DNA from: Cryobacterium tagatosivorans
GTDB taxonomy: Bacteria; Actinomycetota; Actinomycetes; Actinomycetales; Microbacteriaceae
Direction of reading: 5' to 3'
Length of the DNA stretch: 64,000 bases
Assembly (NCBI RefSeq): GCF_004402215.1
Contig: NZ_SOEZ01000070.1
Location: 16,479-80,478, forward strand
The notes beneath the pieces were generated by a model. That model made no database searches. It worked only from the letters and a program-made list of their open reading frames with translations, and had not been told where the DNA came from. Numbering within the stretch: position 1 is the first letter of the stretch; each line of letters opens with the position of its first letter. Below, in pieces: positions 52,532-61,736 of this stretch. A program made the position numbers and the translations under genes.

Positions 52532-53785
52532 GTGATCGGAGTTATAGGCTCACCCGACTCAGTCGCTCTAGCGCTTGCGGTGGCGGCTGACATCGGCCTT
52601 GCCGACCAGGTAATAGGTAGGTCCTACAGCCATGTTGACGACGTGCCCTCGATCTCCCAGGACCTCGACAGGGTGTGTCAGGTCTTACTATTCACAGGCC
52701 GTGTCCCGTTCAGCCAGGCGGTAGGAGGCGAGCACGTCTTGCATGCGACGGTCGACTTCGTACCCCACACCGCAATCGACTTGTACCGGACCCTGTCATT
52801 GGTGCTACTTCGCAACGGCGGGCACATTCCAACCGTCAGCATCGACACCATCGACGAGGACGTGGTGGCAGAGGTCTTCAACGACTTGGGAGTCACGTCA
52901 GCCTTCAGAGTTCTGTCGCTGGATGCGGGTCGCGGTCGGCTCCGGTCCAGCGACGAGGTGGTGAGGTTCCACCTCGATGCACTTCGCGAAGGGCGAGCGA
53001 CCATGAGCCTTACGTGTTTGGGTGCGGTGAAACGGACTTTGGACGAAGCTGGGGTCTCCGTCATGCGCATTGAGCACACACGGTCGACGCTGAGGCAGGC
53101 ACTTTCCCGTGCTGCCTCGGCGCTGAAAATGGCTGAGGTGGAGGGGTCGCAGCTCACTGCGGCCGTGCTGCGCCCCCTGGATAATCAGCGACGGCACCTT
53201 CCCCCTCCACACGTGCGCAGTTTCTCAGAGCAACTCAGGGGGGTGGCCCGACCTGCTGCCGACGGCACTTGGGTGGTCCACACCACTATCGCAGCAGTGC
53301 AATCGATGACGCTGGCGGGCGGCGCAGGTGTCCCGGAGGGGTGGGCAGTGGGATACGGCGCAGGGGCGACTCTTCTGGATGCCGAGGCCAATGCTCGCCG
53401 CGCTCTTGCCCTCGCGGGAGACGATCACGGTCCCTTCACCGTATTCCCCGATGGGAGTGTCTTCGGCCTTGAGGCGACGGGCGTCGCAGGGTACCGGTTG
53501 CGGGAGACGGACGATCTGCTGCTGTCTCATGCGCGGGAGATGGGCATGAGGCCTCTGACTCTCGCGAGGCTGACTGTCGCGTTGCGCGGGTTGGACCCGT
53601 CCGCGTTCACGGCTCGTGAACTCGCGGCTGCGTATGGTGGCGAAGCCAGGTCGGCTCGGCGAATGTTGGCGACGCTCCAGAGGGCGGGCGTAGCGACGGT
53701 TCGCGGCGCTGAGGGTCCGCCCCGTGCTGGCCGCCCGCAGGCCGTCTATCAGATTGATGTGGACTTACTCGTGCCGAGGCGATGA
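52532..53785 (+). CDS. Multi-domain transcriptional regulator (sensor, GCH-III-like, winged helix)
   Basis: 417 aa from GTG 52532 (GGAGGGG at 52513-52519, spacing 12); the frame opens at TTG 52388 but the first strand VIGVIGSPDSVALALAVAAD looks like the true start. Residues 1-230 resemble a two-lobed ligand sensor. ~240-360 (GTWVVHTTIAAVQSM, VGYGAGATLLDAEANARRAL) recall the nucleotidyl-cyclase-like GTP cyclohydrolase III fold. ~365-417 form a winged helix (FTARELAAAYGGEARSARRM). Domain assignments are by pattern memory only. Context predicts control of the operon from 54043. Confidence 0.55.
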   Translation: MIGVIGSPDSVALALAVAADIGLADQVIGRSYSHVDDVPSISQDLDRVCQVLLFTGRVPFSQAVGGEHVLHATVDFVPHTAIDLYRTLSLVLLRNGGHIPTVSIDTIDEDVVAEVFNDLGVTSAFRVLSLDAGRGRLRSSDEVVRFHLDALREGRATMSLTCLGAVKRTLDEAGVSVMRIEHTRSTLRQALSRAASALKMAEVEGSQLTAAVLRPLDNQRRHLPPPHVRSFSEQLRGVARPAADGTWVVHTTIAAVQSMTLAGGAGVPEGWAVGYGAGATLLDAEANARRALALAGDDHGPFTVFPDGSVFGLEATGVAGYRLRETDDLLLSHAREMGMRPLTLARLTVALRGLDPSAFTARELAAAYGGEARSARRMLATLQRAGVATVRGAEGPPRAGRPQAVYQIDVDLLVPRR

Positions 53786-53999
53786 CCGCAAGGCAGACTC
53801 CGTCGGGACGAGCGCGGAGCTCGTTTCGTGCACTCCGCAACCAACGGGCGCCATGGGTTCCGCGCAGCAGGTGATCGTTGACGAAATGGCTGCCGTCGAA
53901 GCCGCCGCCCAGGATTGGGCACGGAATGATTTTGCTGGCTTTGTAGCGTGCGGTGACGCTGCCCACGGGGCCGCGTCAAGATTTCTGGATGCGTCCGCA

Positions 54000-54018
54000 A
54001 GTTGTCCTTGACAAGTTG
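54000..54018 (+). promoter_or_regulatory. Near-perfect 8-3-8 palindrome upstream of M20 gene
   Basis: AAGTTGTC-CTT-GACAAGTT has one mismatched pair; its core TTGTC-CTT-GACAA is exact. It lies 25-43 bases before the M20 ATG and includes TTGACA (54008-54013). It is a good candidate operator for the regulator encoded just upstream. Confidence 0.5.
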
Positions 54019-54042
54019 TGCGGCATCCGACAGAGTCATGAC

Positions 54043-55257
54043 ATGAATTTAGGTCCAATAAAGGACGCCTTCGTGTCCAATCCCTCTATGAGTGACCTGG
54101 TCGACTTCCGACGCGACCTGCACAGGCACCCCGAGTTGAGATTTCAAGAAGTGCGGACCGCGAAACTGATCGCAGACCAACTCCTGGCGGCTGGCATCAG
54201 GCCGCGGATTGGGCAAGCGCGCACCGGCGTTGTCGCGACCTTGGAGGGAGAAGCTGCCTACCCTCATATCCTCCTCCGCGCTGACATCGACGCCCTTCCC
54301 ACAGCTGACTTGAAGTCTGTCCCTTACGCCTCGTCCTGCCCGGGCGTTGCCCACGCCTGCGGACACGACGTGCACACTGCGGTCGTCCTTGGGGTTGCCC
54401 AGGCGCTGGCCGCGCGACCCAGCCGGCGCGGGCGGGTCACCTTCGTGTTCCAGCCCGCCGAAGAGATCCCATTCGGCGAGTCCAGCGGCGGCCAGGAGAT
54501 GCTCGACACGGGCGTGCTCGATGGCGTCGACGTGGTCTTGGGGCTGCACTGCTGGCCGACGCTGGACGCCGGGGTCATTGGCGTGGATCTCGACGTCGCG
54601 ATGGCCTCCAAAATGGCCTTTCGCATTCTGGTGACAGGCACAGGGTCCCATGCCGCGACGCCCAGCCGCGGCCGCGACGCACTGCTCGCCGCCAGCGCTA
54701 TGGTCGGCTCCCTCCATCAGCTCCTTGGGCGCGAGATCGACCCTGGCAGTCGCGTCGCTCTTAACGTGGGCACTTTCCACGGTGGTCAGTCACAGAGCAT
54801 TGTCCCGTCGGAAGCTGAGCTCACGGGCACAATTCGGACCGTCGACGAGGGCGATGCCGGACGCCTACGGAATGCGGTTGAGCGAGTAGTCGCCGGGCTG
54901 GCAGACGCCGCAGGCGTCACCGTTCAGGTCGAATGGAAGAATGACATGCCCGCCGTTCGCAATGACAAACGGCTCGTGCAACGGGCTCTCAGCGTGCTCG
55001 GCGGCTCGGAGACGCTGACGGTCGTCGCGCTCGATCAGCCGCCCATGACAGCTGATGATTTTGCGTTGTACGCACGGCAGCGGCCAGGACTGTACGTGAA
55101 GCTCGGGGTGCGCGACCCGTCGGGAGTCCGACCTGCGCCGCCACTTCACGACGGGCAGTTCGACGTGGACGAGAGCGCGATACCCGCCGGCGTCTCGGGT
55201 CTTCTAGCCCTGATAGATGATCTGTTTGACAATGGCTGGCAGGGGGACCCGCGATGA
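54043..55257 (+). CDS. M20 family amidohydrolase (N-acyl-amino-acid/IAA-conjugate hydrolase type)
   Basis: 404 aa from ATG 54043; ATG 54088 (MSDLVDFRRDLH) is a shorter alternative. DFRRDLHRHPELRFQE is the family start; HACGHDVHTAVVLG (Cys, His ligands, ~105), PAEEIPFGESSGGQEM (~140) and LHCWPTLDAGVIG follow, then the dimerisation domain and the C-terminal PPLHDGQFDVDE metal block. Such enzymes cleave amide bonds of N-acyl amino acids or amino-acid conjugates. First gene of a six-gene operon; ATGA overlap with the next. Confidence 0.88.
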   Translation: MNLGPIKDAFVSNPSMSDLVDFRRDLHRHPELRFQEVRTAKLIADQLLAAGIRPRIGQARTGVVATLEGEAAYPHILLRADIDALPTADLKSVPYASSCPGVAHACGHDVHTAVVLGVAQALAARPSRRGRVTFVFQPAEEIPFGESSGGQEMLDTGVLDGVDVVLGLHCWPTLDAGVIGVDLDVAMASKMAFRILVTGTGSHAATPSRGRDALLAASAMVGSLHQLLGREIDPGSRVALNVGTFHGGQSQSIVPSEAELTGTIRTVDEGDAGRLRNAVERVVAGLADAAGVTVQVEWKNDMPAVRNDKRLVQRALSVLGGSETLTVVALDQPPMTADDFALYARQRPGLYVKLGVRDPSGVRPAPPLHDGQFDVDESAIPAGVSGLLALIDDLFDNGWQGDPR

Positions 55258-56447
55258 CGAATGTAGGGCACTTCTATTACCTGCCAATGGACAGTGTCCA
55301 CTATGGCCGCGGTTCGCTGAACGAGTTGATTGGTGAGCTCGACCGCCTCGGCGGCGAACGAGTCATGATTGTGACGTCGCCGACTGTTCGTCGGCATCCG
55401 GAACTTGTCCGACGGATTGAGTCGATGCTCGGAACGCGTTGTGTCGCGGTCTACGACGGCGTCCGGCCGCACGTACCCTACGAATGCCTTCAGGCTGGCC
55501 TCGACCTGTTGAACGAAACAAGGCCCGACGTATTGGTCACGATAGGCGCAGGGAGCGTTGTCGATGCGGGCAGGGCGCTTGCCCTCGCCGCTGGCGAGGG
55601 GCTCCGCGATGCGATGGAACTCCAGCGTTGGCGTGCGGTGTTCCATCCGCCGAGTACGACGATACTGCCGCCCACGAACGGCAAGGCATTGCCAATTGTG
55701 GCCGTTCCAACAACATTGTCCGCAGCTGAGTTCTCCAACTGCGGAGCGGTTACGAGCGTTGAACGTGGTACCAAGGACCTGCTGATCGCGAATGAACTCA
55801 CACCGCGGTCCGTCATACTCGACCCGGAGCTTGGCGTCACGACTCCCGCAGCCCTGTGGGTGAGCACCGGTATGAGGGCCCTTGACCACGCCATCGAGAC
55901 GGTTTACTCTCCGCGCAGCGGTCCGGTTACCGACGCTCTCGCTCTCGACGCCATTCGCCGTTTGTCTCGCGCGCTGCGCGCCACCGTGCGCAACCCTGAG
56001 GACGTCGAAGCTCGCAGCGAGGGGCAGCTGGGCGCGTGGGCGTCGTATTTCGGCGAGATGAACCTCACGTTGGGCCTGTCGCATGCCATCGGCCATCAGA
56101 TTGGGGCGCGGCACAACGTGCAGCATGGATGGACTTCATGCGTCGTGCTGCCCTCTGTCATGCGCTGGCTTGCACCCGGGACTCTGAGGAAGCAAGCGCT
56201 AATTGCCGGGGCTTTGGGTGTTGACACTTCGCAACTCACGGACGCTGCCGCTGCTGGCGCCGCTGCCACCGCGGTTGAGGCACTCGTGAAGGACCTCGGG
56301 CTGCCGGCTCACCTTGGCGAGCTGGGTATCACGCCAGGGGATTACCCGGGCCTCGCGGACGCGGTCATGCAGGACCTTGTCGTCGCCGGAAGCCCGCGAC
56401 CGGTCGCATACTCAGACGTGATTCACCTCCTTGAGGAGTGCGCATGA
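55254..56447 (+). CDS. Iron-type (group III) alcohol dehydrogenase
   Basis: 397 aa, ATG overlapping the M20 stop. NAD-binding VLVTIGAGSVVDAGRALAL (~83-101), and metal ligands in RALDHAIETVYSP (~208) and SHAIGHQIGARHNVQHG (~275-291): the Asp and the three His of the Fe-ADH fold are in place. It resembles maleylacetate reductase and similar members. It could oxidise an alcohol released by the amidohydrolase or reduce a keto acid. No substrate evidence in sequence. Confidence 0.85.
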   Translation: MTNVGHFYYLPMDSVHYGRGSLNELIGELDRLGGERVMIVTSPTVRRHPELVRRIESMLGTRCVAVYDGVRPHVPYECLQAGLDLLNETRPDVLVTIGAGSVVDAGRALALAAGEGLRDAMELQRWRAVFHPPSTTILPPTNGKALPIVAVPTTLSAAEFSNCGAVTSVERGTKDLLIANELTPRSVILDPELGVTTPAALWVSTGMRALDHAIETVYSPRSGPVTDALALDAIRRLSRALRATVRNPEDVEARSEGQLGAWASYFGEMNLTLGLSHAIGHQIGARHNVQHGWTSCVVLPSVMRWLAPGTLRKQALIAGALGVDTSQLTDAAAAGAAATAVEALVKDLGLPAHLGELGITPGDYPGLADAVMQDLVVAGSPRPVAYSDVIHLLEECA

Positions 56448-57949
56448 CGACCACGCCTGCTGTTGCGGTACGCGGTCTTGCCAAGGCCTACCCCGGGGTC
56501 CGTGCGCTCGATGGTGTTGACCTCGACGTACTCCCAGGCGAGGTTCACGTCCTGCTCGGCGAGAACGGTGCCGGCAAGTCGACCTTGGTCAAAATGCTCT
56601 CCGGCGCTATCCAACCCGACGCGGGAGGCATTTCAATCGGGGGCGAGACGGTCGTTCTTGGGACTCCTCACGCAGCCCAGCAGGCAGGCATCAGCACCGT
56701 GCACCAAGAGCTGTCCCTGGTCCCGGACCTCACTGTTGCGCAGAACCTCTTCCTGGGTCAGGAGTTGGTCCACTCAGGGGCGCCCTTTCTGGATAGCAGC
56801 GCTATGAACCGACGCGCGTCGGAGTTACTCGCCGCGCTGGGGCTGCGCCTGGACCCGGAAGTGCCCGTCCGGCGGCTCAGTCTGGCCGTTCGCCAAGTTG
56901 TCGAGATCGTGCGCGCACTCTCGCGCGACCCGCGCATCCTCATCCTGGATGAGCCGACCTCCTCGCTGACAGATCGGGAAGTCACGGAGCTCTTCACTCG
57001 GGTCAAGCAGATCACCGCGACCGGCGTCGGCGTCATCTATATCTCGCATCGTCTCGAGGAGCTCGCGCAGATTGCCGATCGTGTCACCGTCATGCGCGAC
57101 GGTCGCATTGTCGCCGCAGGCTTGCCGGCATCGACACCGTTGCCCCAACTGGTCCGGCTCATGGTCGGCCGCGAGGTTGGCCAGGAGTTTCCGCCCCATC
57201 GGACGACCCACGGGGATGTCGTGCTCAAGGTTCGCAATCTGACAATTCCCGGTCGAGTCGAAGACGTGTCCTTTGATGTGCATGCGGGCGAGGTCGTCGG
57301 ATTCTTCGGCCTCGTGGGCGCGGGACGGACCGAATTGCTTCGCGGCCTGTACGGCCTGGACCGGTCCAGCGGAACGATTGAGCTGGCAGGATTCAGGCTT
57401 GATGGCGGTAGCCCGCGCCGGTCGCTCGAACACGGCTTGGCCCTGGTCCCTGAGGACAGGCATGGCTGGGGTCTCGTGCTGCCGATGAGCATCCAGGACA
57501 ACATCAGCCTGTCCGCTCTTGACAAGTGCACGTCATGGGGCGTGCTCCGGCGTTCACGTGTTGCCAGCCTGGGGAAGCGATTCATGGCAGCCATGCGGAT
57601 CAAAGCAAGAAACGGCACCACGGGCGTTGAGATGCTTTCCGGCGGCAACCAGCAGAAGGTCGTTATTGCCAGGACGCTGGCCGCCGGTAGTCAGGTGCTA
57701 CTGCTCGATGAGCCCACTCGAGGCGTCGACATCGGGGCGAAAATCGAGATCTACGAACTCGTCGCGGCGCTGGCTGCCGAGGGCAAGGCGGTCGTCGTCG
57801 TCTCCTCCGAGCTGCCCGAGGTTATGGGCCTCAGCGACCGGATCTTCGTCATGCGGAAGGGCCGCATCAGCGCTGAGTTCTCCCATTCCACCGCCACTCC
57901 CGAGGCACTGCTCAGCGCGGCCTTAACACACGAAAAGGGGACAGAATGA
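56444..57949 (+). CDS. RbsA/XylG-type ABC transporter ATPase (double domain)
   Basis: 501 aa from ATG 56444, overlapping the previous TGA. First domain: Walker A GENGAGKST, signature-like LSLAVRQVVEI, Walker B RILILDEPTSSL. Second domain has the altered P-loop FFGLVGAGRTELLRGL usual in this family, then LSGGNQQKVVIAR and LLDEPTRGVDIG. Energises uptake through the permease that follows with an ATGA overlap. Family substrates include pentoses, AI-2, nucleosides and polyols. Confidence 0.93.
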   Translation: MTTTPAVAVRGLAKAYPGVRALDGVDLDVLPGEVHVLLGENGAGKSTLVKMLSGAIQPDAGGISIGGETVVLGTPHAAQQAGISTVHQELSLVPDLTVAQNLFLGQELVHSGAPFLDSSAMNRRASELLAALGLRLDPEVPVRRLSLAVRQVVEIVRALSRDPRILILDEPTSSLTDREVTELFTRVKQITATGVGVIYISHRLEELAQIADRVTVMRDGRIVAAGLPASTPLPQLVRLMVGREVGQEFPPHRTTHGDVVLKVRNLTIPGRVEDVSFDVHAGEVVGFFGLVGAGRTELLRGLYGLDRSSGTIELAGFRLDGGSPRRSLEHGLALVPEDRHGWGLVLPMSIQDNISLSALDKCTSWGVLRRSRVASLGKRFMAAMRIKARNGTTGVEMLSGGNQQKVVIARTLAAGSQVLLLDEPTRGVDIGAKIEIYELVAALAAEGKAVVVVSSELPEVMGLSDRIFVMRKGRISAEFSHSTATPEALLSAALTHEKGTE

Positions 57950-58911
57950 CCATTGATACCGCGAGCCGGTGGCGGGTTAGGTGGCCTGGCTGGGAAGTCG
58001 CGGGACTTCCCGCGGTTCTCGTCGCTTTGTTCGTCCTTTTTTCTGTGCTGGCCCCAAACTTCGCCGAGGTAACGAACTTCACTAACGTCGCGCGGCAGGT
58101 TGCGGTCCTCGCCTTGATCGCTACCGCCCAGACCGTTGTAATCCTCACTGCGGGCATTGATTTGTCCGTCGGCTCGGTGGTTGCGCTAGCAAGTGTCCTC
58201 ACCGCAATCGGTTTACGAGAGGGCAATCCTACTCTCGGAATCGCGATGGCTCTCGGAGCGGGACTGCTCGTCGGAGCCGTGAACGGCGCCATCATCGGCT
58301 TTACATCAGTAGCACCCTTCATCGTTACCCTGGGGATGCTTTCCATCGTCAGCGGCACCGCGTTAACCATCACCAACGGCGACCCAATTTTCGAGCTGCC
58401 GGACTCGTGGTTCTTCAACCTGGGCATTGGCTTCGTCGGCCCCGTACCGATTCCGGTCATCATCGCCGCCGTTGTGTTTGCTCTCATTTGGATACTGCTC
58501 TACCGAACTCGCATGGGCATTCATGTCTACGCCGTGGGCGGCAACGAGCAGGCGGCGAACCTGGCTGGCATTGCTGTCGCGAGGACGAAACTCCAGGTGT
58601 ACATGCTGAGCGGATTGTGCGCTGCCTTGGGTGGTGTGATCCTCACGGCCCGCGTCCACTCGGGCCAGCCCCTGCTCGGCCAGGGGATGGAGCTCAACGC
58701 GGTCGCTGCAGTGGTAATCGGCGGTACGTCGCTGTTCGGCGGTCGCGGTCGACTCATAGGAACCATTTACGGCGTCCTCCTCGTCGGCATCGTCAGCAAT
58801 GGGCTTGACCTGTTGGGCATTTCGACGTTCATCCAACGCATCGTTATCGGGGCCGCCACAATCGGCGCAGTGCTGCTGACGGTCATGCGTGAAGGGGGGC
58901 GCAAGCGCTGA
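57946..58911 (+). CDS. RbsC-type ABC transporter permease
   Basis: 321 aa with about ten membrane segments. ILTAGIDLSVGSVVALASVL and GGTSLFGGRGRLIGTIYGVLL are the conserved blocks of ribose-type permeases. It forms a homodimer with the double ATPase in this family. ATGA overlap with the ATPase gene; 98 bases separate it from the binding-protein gene. Confidence 0.93.
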   Translation: MTIDTASRWRVRWPGWEVAGLPAVLVALFVLFSVLAPNFAEVTNFTNVARQVAVLALIATAQTVVILTAGIDLSVGSVVALASVLTAIGLREGNPTLGIAMALGAGLLVGAVNGAIIGFTSVAPFIVTLGMLSIVSGTALTITNGDPIFELPDSWFFNLGIGFVGPVPIPVIIAAVVFALIWILLYRTRMGIHVYAVGGNEQAANLAGIAVARTKLQVYMLSGLCAALGGVILTARVHSGQPLLGQGMELNAVAAVVIGGTSLFGGRGRLIGTIYGVLLVGIVSNGLDLLGISTFIQRIVIGAATIGAVLLTVMREGGRKR

Positions 58912-59009
58912 GCCCACAAGGCCAACCGTGCCCGAGGGTCTATACCCCGTCTCCTCCCCGCTGGACTCAGCCAGAGTTCGGTTCGACTCTTCCCATTCAT
59001 GAGGTGAAA

Positions 59010-60074
59010 ATGAACGTTCGAAAGCAGCAAAGGAAACTAGTCCTGCCCGCCATATTGATGAGCTTGGCGCTCAGCGCATGCGCTAGCAGCGGGGCCGGAG
59101 GTGGAGGTGACACGGCGTCTCCGCAGGGGGTTGCGCCCACGGGCGCTCCAGCCTCGCTCCCCGTCGCAGAGGTCGTCCCTGACCTGAAAGCCAAGAAGCC
59201 GTATCGGATTGCGGTGCTTTTCCCCAACGCGGGGGATCCCTATTTCCAGCAGAAGGCCTACGGCTATCGAGACGAGGCCGCCAAGGTCGGCGCCACTGTC
59301 ACGTTCTTCGACGCTGGTGGGTATGCGAACATCGAAAAGCAGATCTCTCAGATTGAGAACGTCGTCCAGCAGAAGTTCGACGCTATAGCCATCGCAGTTA
59401 CGAGCAGCACGGGCACGGTTCCGGCGCTTGAGGCCGCGGAGCAGGCGGGTGTCCTGGTCGTTGGTGATGGGGTGTTCCCGCAGTCCGATCAGGTCATCAA
59501 GCGTGGCGAGGACAGCGTGCGGGCTGGCTACAATTCCGGAAAATTTCTGTGCGACAGCCTCAATAGCGGCGACAGCGTCGGCCTACTTCTTGGGCCTCCC
59601 GGGATCGACCTGATCAAGCTTCGCGAGGATGGAGTCAAGGCCGGCCTCGCCGCTTGCCCGGGCGTCACGGTAGCAAAGGCGCTCAACAACCTCTCGGACC
59701 TGCCGGCTTCCCTCGCAGCCGCGGAGAACATCCTGCAAGCAGACCCGAACGTGAAGGGCATCTACGCGTTCAACAGCGTGGTGGCTCAGGCAGTCGTGCA
59801 ATCTCTCAAGAGCGCAGGCAAGAAGCCTGGTGAGGTCCAGGTAACAGCAGTCGACCTCGACCCGGATCTGGAGAAGCTCATGAAGGAGGGCTGGGTGCAG
59901 CACACCAGCGTTGGTGGGTCCGTCCTGCTCGGCCGCGTGGTGGTCGACACGATTACCGAGAAGCTGAACGGTGTCGACGTCGGCAAGGAAGCTTACCTGG
60001 TTCCTGTCGAGGTCACGCCGGACACCCTCGGGAGCTTCGACCGCACCATTCTGTACCCGCCGGCCGGTTCTTAG
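59010..60074 (+). CDS. RbsB-type periplasmic-binding lipoprotein
   Basis: 354 aa from ATG 59010, with GAGG upstream (GTG 59004 possible). Lipobox LALSAC with Cys24. Mature part begins with a Gly/Ser spacer, then YRIAVLFPNAGDPYFQQKA, the type-1 binding-protein start, and hinge segments IAVTSSTGTVPALEAAEQAG and VKGIYAFNSVVAQAVVQSL. It delivers the unknown ligand to the RbsAC pair. A strong stem-loop follows its stop. Confidence 0.9.
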   Translation: MNVRKQQRKLVLPAILMSLALSACASSGAGGGGDTASPQGVAPTGAPASLPVAEVVPDLKAKKPYRIAVLFPNAGDPYFQQKAYGYRDEAAKVGATVTFFDAGGYANIEKQISQIENVVQQKFDAIAIAVTSSTGTVPALEAAEQAGVLVVGDGVFPQSDQVIKRGEDSVRAGYNSGKFLCDSLNSGDSVGLLLGPPGIDLIKLREDGVKAGLAACPGVTVAKALNNLSDLPASLAAAENILQADPNVKGIYAFNSVVAQAVVQSLKSAGKKPGEVQVTAVDLDPDLEKLMKEGWVQHTSVGGSVLLGRVVVDTITEKLNGVDVGKEAYLVPVEVTPDTLGSFDRTILYPPAGS

Positions 60075-60088
60075 GCCGAAATACATGT

Positions 60089-60126
60089 TGTCCTGCCCGA
60101 CCAGCGCGAGTCGGTTGGGCAGGACA
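60089..60126 (+). terminator. 14-bp-stem hairpin after binding-protein gene
   Basis: TGTCCTGCCCGACC (60089-60102) pairs with GGTTGGGCAGGACA (60113-60126) with a single G-U pair; the loop has 10 bases. Only a short AT-rich stretch (AAATTT) follows. It could stop part of the transcripts or protect the upstream mRNA, giving more binding protein than aldehyde dehydrogenase. Confidence 0.7.
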
Positions 60127-60150
60127 CTCCAAATTTGAAGGGACCTCTCC

Positions 60151-61683
60151 GTGGCATCTGAACTTGTCCGGCGTCACGCTGAAGCTGGCCGCGAGCTACG
60201 CCGGCACTTCCCCGGTGACCTTAGCGAGCCAGTTCCCAACTTGGTGGCAGGCGAGTGGTCTCCGGATAGTGACGGCACCTTCGAGACCATCGACCCTGCT
60301 ACGGGCGCGCCGCTTATGGCGGTATCGATCGCCGGGGTCGCGCAGATCGAGGCCGCGACCGCGGCCGCGGTGGACGCTGCTTCCGTCTGGTGGCAAATGG
60401 ACGGACAGGATCGATCACGGCTCCTCCGCGCGGCGGCTGACGCGATCCGCAGCCACGGAGCTGTATTGGGCCTGGCCGACACCCTGGATGTGGGTCGTCC
60501 GATCAAGGACACAGCCACTCGTGACGTCGAGCGGGCCGCCAGGCTCTTCGAATTCTGGGCCGGTACCACCGACCGGCTGCGCGGAGCGGCTGTCCCAGTG
60601 CAACCCGGCTTCACCAACGTCGTCGTCCGAGAACCATTCGGTGTGGTTGGCGCCATCACCCCGTGGAACTATCCCCTCACGAACGCCGCGGCGAAACTTG
60701 CCCCGGCGCTGGCGACCGGTAACGCCGTGGTCCTCAAGCCAGCGGAGGAGTCACCGCTCTCCGCCCTTCTTTTGGGACGGATCTTGCACACGGCCGGACT
60801 CCCCGCCGGGCTCGTCAGCGTGCTCAATGGACCGGGCGAGACCACCGGGAGCGCGCTGGTCGAACACCCCAATATTGAGAAGATCACCTTTACCGGCTCC
60901 ACGTCGGTGGGCCGTCTCATTGGTGGGCGATGCGGGACATTGCTCAAGTCCGTAAGTCTGGAGCTGGGCGGCAAGAGTCCTTTTCTCGTCTTCCCTGACA
61001 GCGATCTAGTCGCCGCTGCCGACGCAGCCACCTTCACCGCGTTCCTCAACGCTGGCCAAACGTGCACCGCTGGCACCCGACTGCTTTTGCATGCCTCCGT
61101 GGCGGACGAGTTTCTTGAGATGATGCGCGAGCGCATCTCACGACTGCGGATAGGTGACCCCTTGGATGAGTCCACGGACGTCGGCCCGCTCGTCTCGGAG
61201 CGTCAATTACAGACGGTGCGCGCCTATGTCGAGTCAGCCACATCGGAGGGTGCCCAACGGTTGAGCCCGCTGGTGAGCTTGCCAGCGATGGGCTGGTTCC
61301 ATGAGCCGGTTGTGTTCGGAAACGTGTCGCCGATGATGAAGGTCGTCCGAGAGGAGATCTTCGGCCCGGTGCTGTCCGTCTTGACGTTTCGTGACGAGGA
61401 GGAAGCCCTCGCCATGGCGAACGACACGGAGTACGGTCTCGCGGCCTCCGTCTGGACGGGGGACGGTGCCCGCGCCGCCAGACTCAGCTCGGCGCTTCAG
61501 GCCGGGCTTGTCTGGGTCAACTGCGTGCACCAGCTTCACCCCGGGTCGCCATACGGGGGCCACAAGACGAGTGGCGTAGGTGTGGAGATGGGTGACGAAG
61601 CCGTGGCGCAACTCATGAAGGTCAAGAGTGTCTGGACCGCCGTGCAGACGTGGCAATCGCCGTGGCGCCACCAGGCTGTCTGA
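60151..61683 (+). CDS. NAD(P)-dependent aldehyde dehydrogenase
   Basis: 510 aa, GTG with AAGGGA about eight bases upstream. GAITPWNYPLTNAAAKLAPA, FTGSTSVG, catalytic Glu271 (LELGGKSPF) and Cys305 (NAGQTCTAGTRLLL), and EEIFGPVLSVLTF identify a full-length class resembling betaine-/aminobutyraldehyde dehydrogenases. It would oxidise the aldehyde made by the Fe-type alcohol dehydrogenase. Last gene of the second module. Confidence 0.92.
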   Translation: MASELVRRHAEAGRELRRHFPGDLSEPVPNLVAGEWSPDSDGTFETIDPATGAPLMAVSIAGVAQIEAATAAAVDAASVWWQMDGQDRSRLLRAAADAIRSHGAVLGLADTLDVGRPIKDTATRDVERAARLFEFWAGTTDRLRGAAVPVQPGFTNVVVREPFGVVGAITPWNYPLTNAAAKLAPALATGNAVVLKPAEESPLSALLLGRILHTAGLPAGLVSVLNGPGETTGSALVEHPNIEKITFTGSTSVGRLIGGRCGTLLKSVSLELGGKSPFLVFPDSDLVAAADAATFTAFLNAGQTCTAGTRLLLHASVADEFLEMMRERISRLRIGDPLDESTDVGPLVSERQLQTVRAYVESATSEGAQRLSPLVSLPAMGWFHEPVVFGNVSPMMKVVREEIFGPVLSVLTFRDEEEALAMANDTEYGLAASVWTGDGARAARLSSALQAGLVWVNCVHQLHPGSPYGGHKTSGVGVEMGDEAVAQLMKVKSVWTAVQTWQSPWRHQAV

Positions 61684-61736
61684 CGAGGCAAGGGACGCCC
61701 CCCGCCACATAGTCTCGCCGAGTGGGCTGAAAAGGC

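Noticed and set aside
53724..54011. 95-codon frame between the regulator and the M20 gene
   Set aside because: Overlaps the end of the regulator, lacks a ribosome site and family features, and contains the operator-like palindrome at its end.
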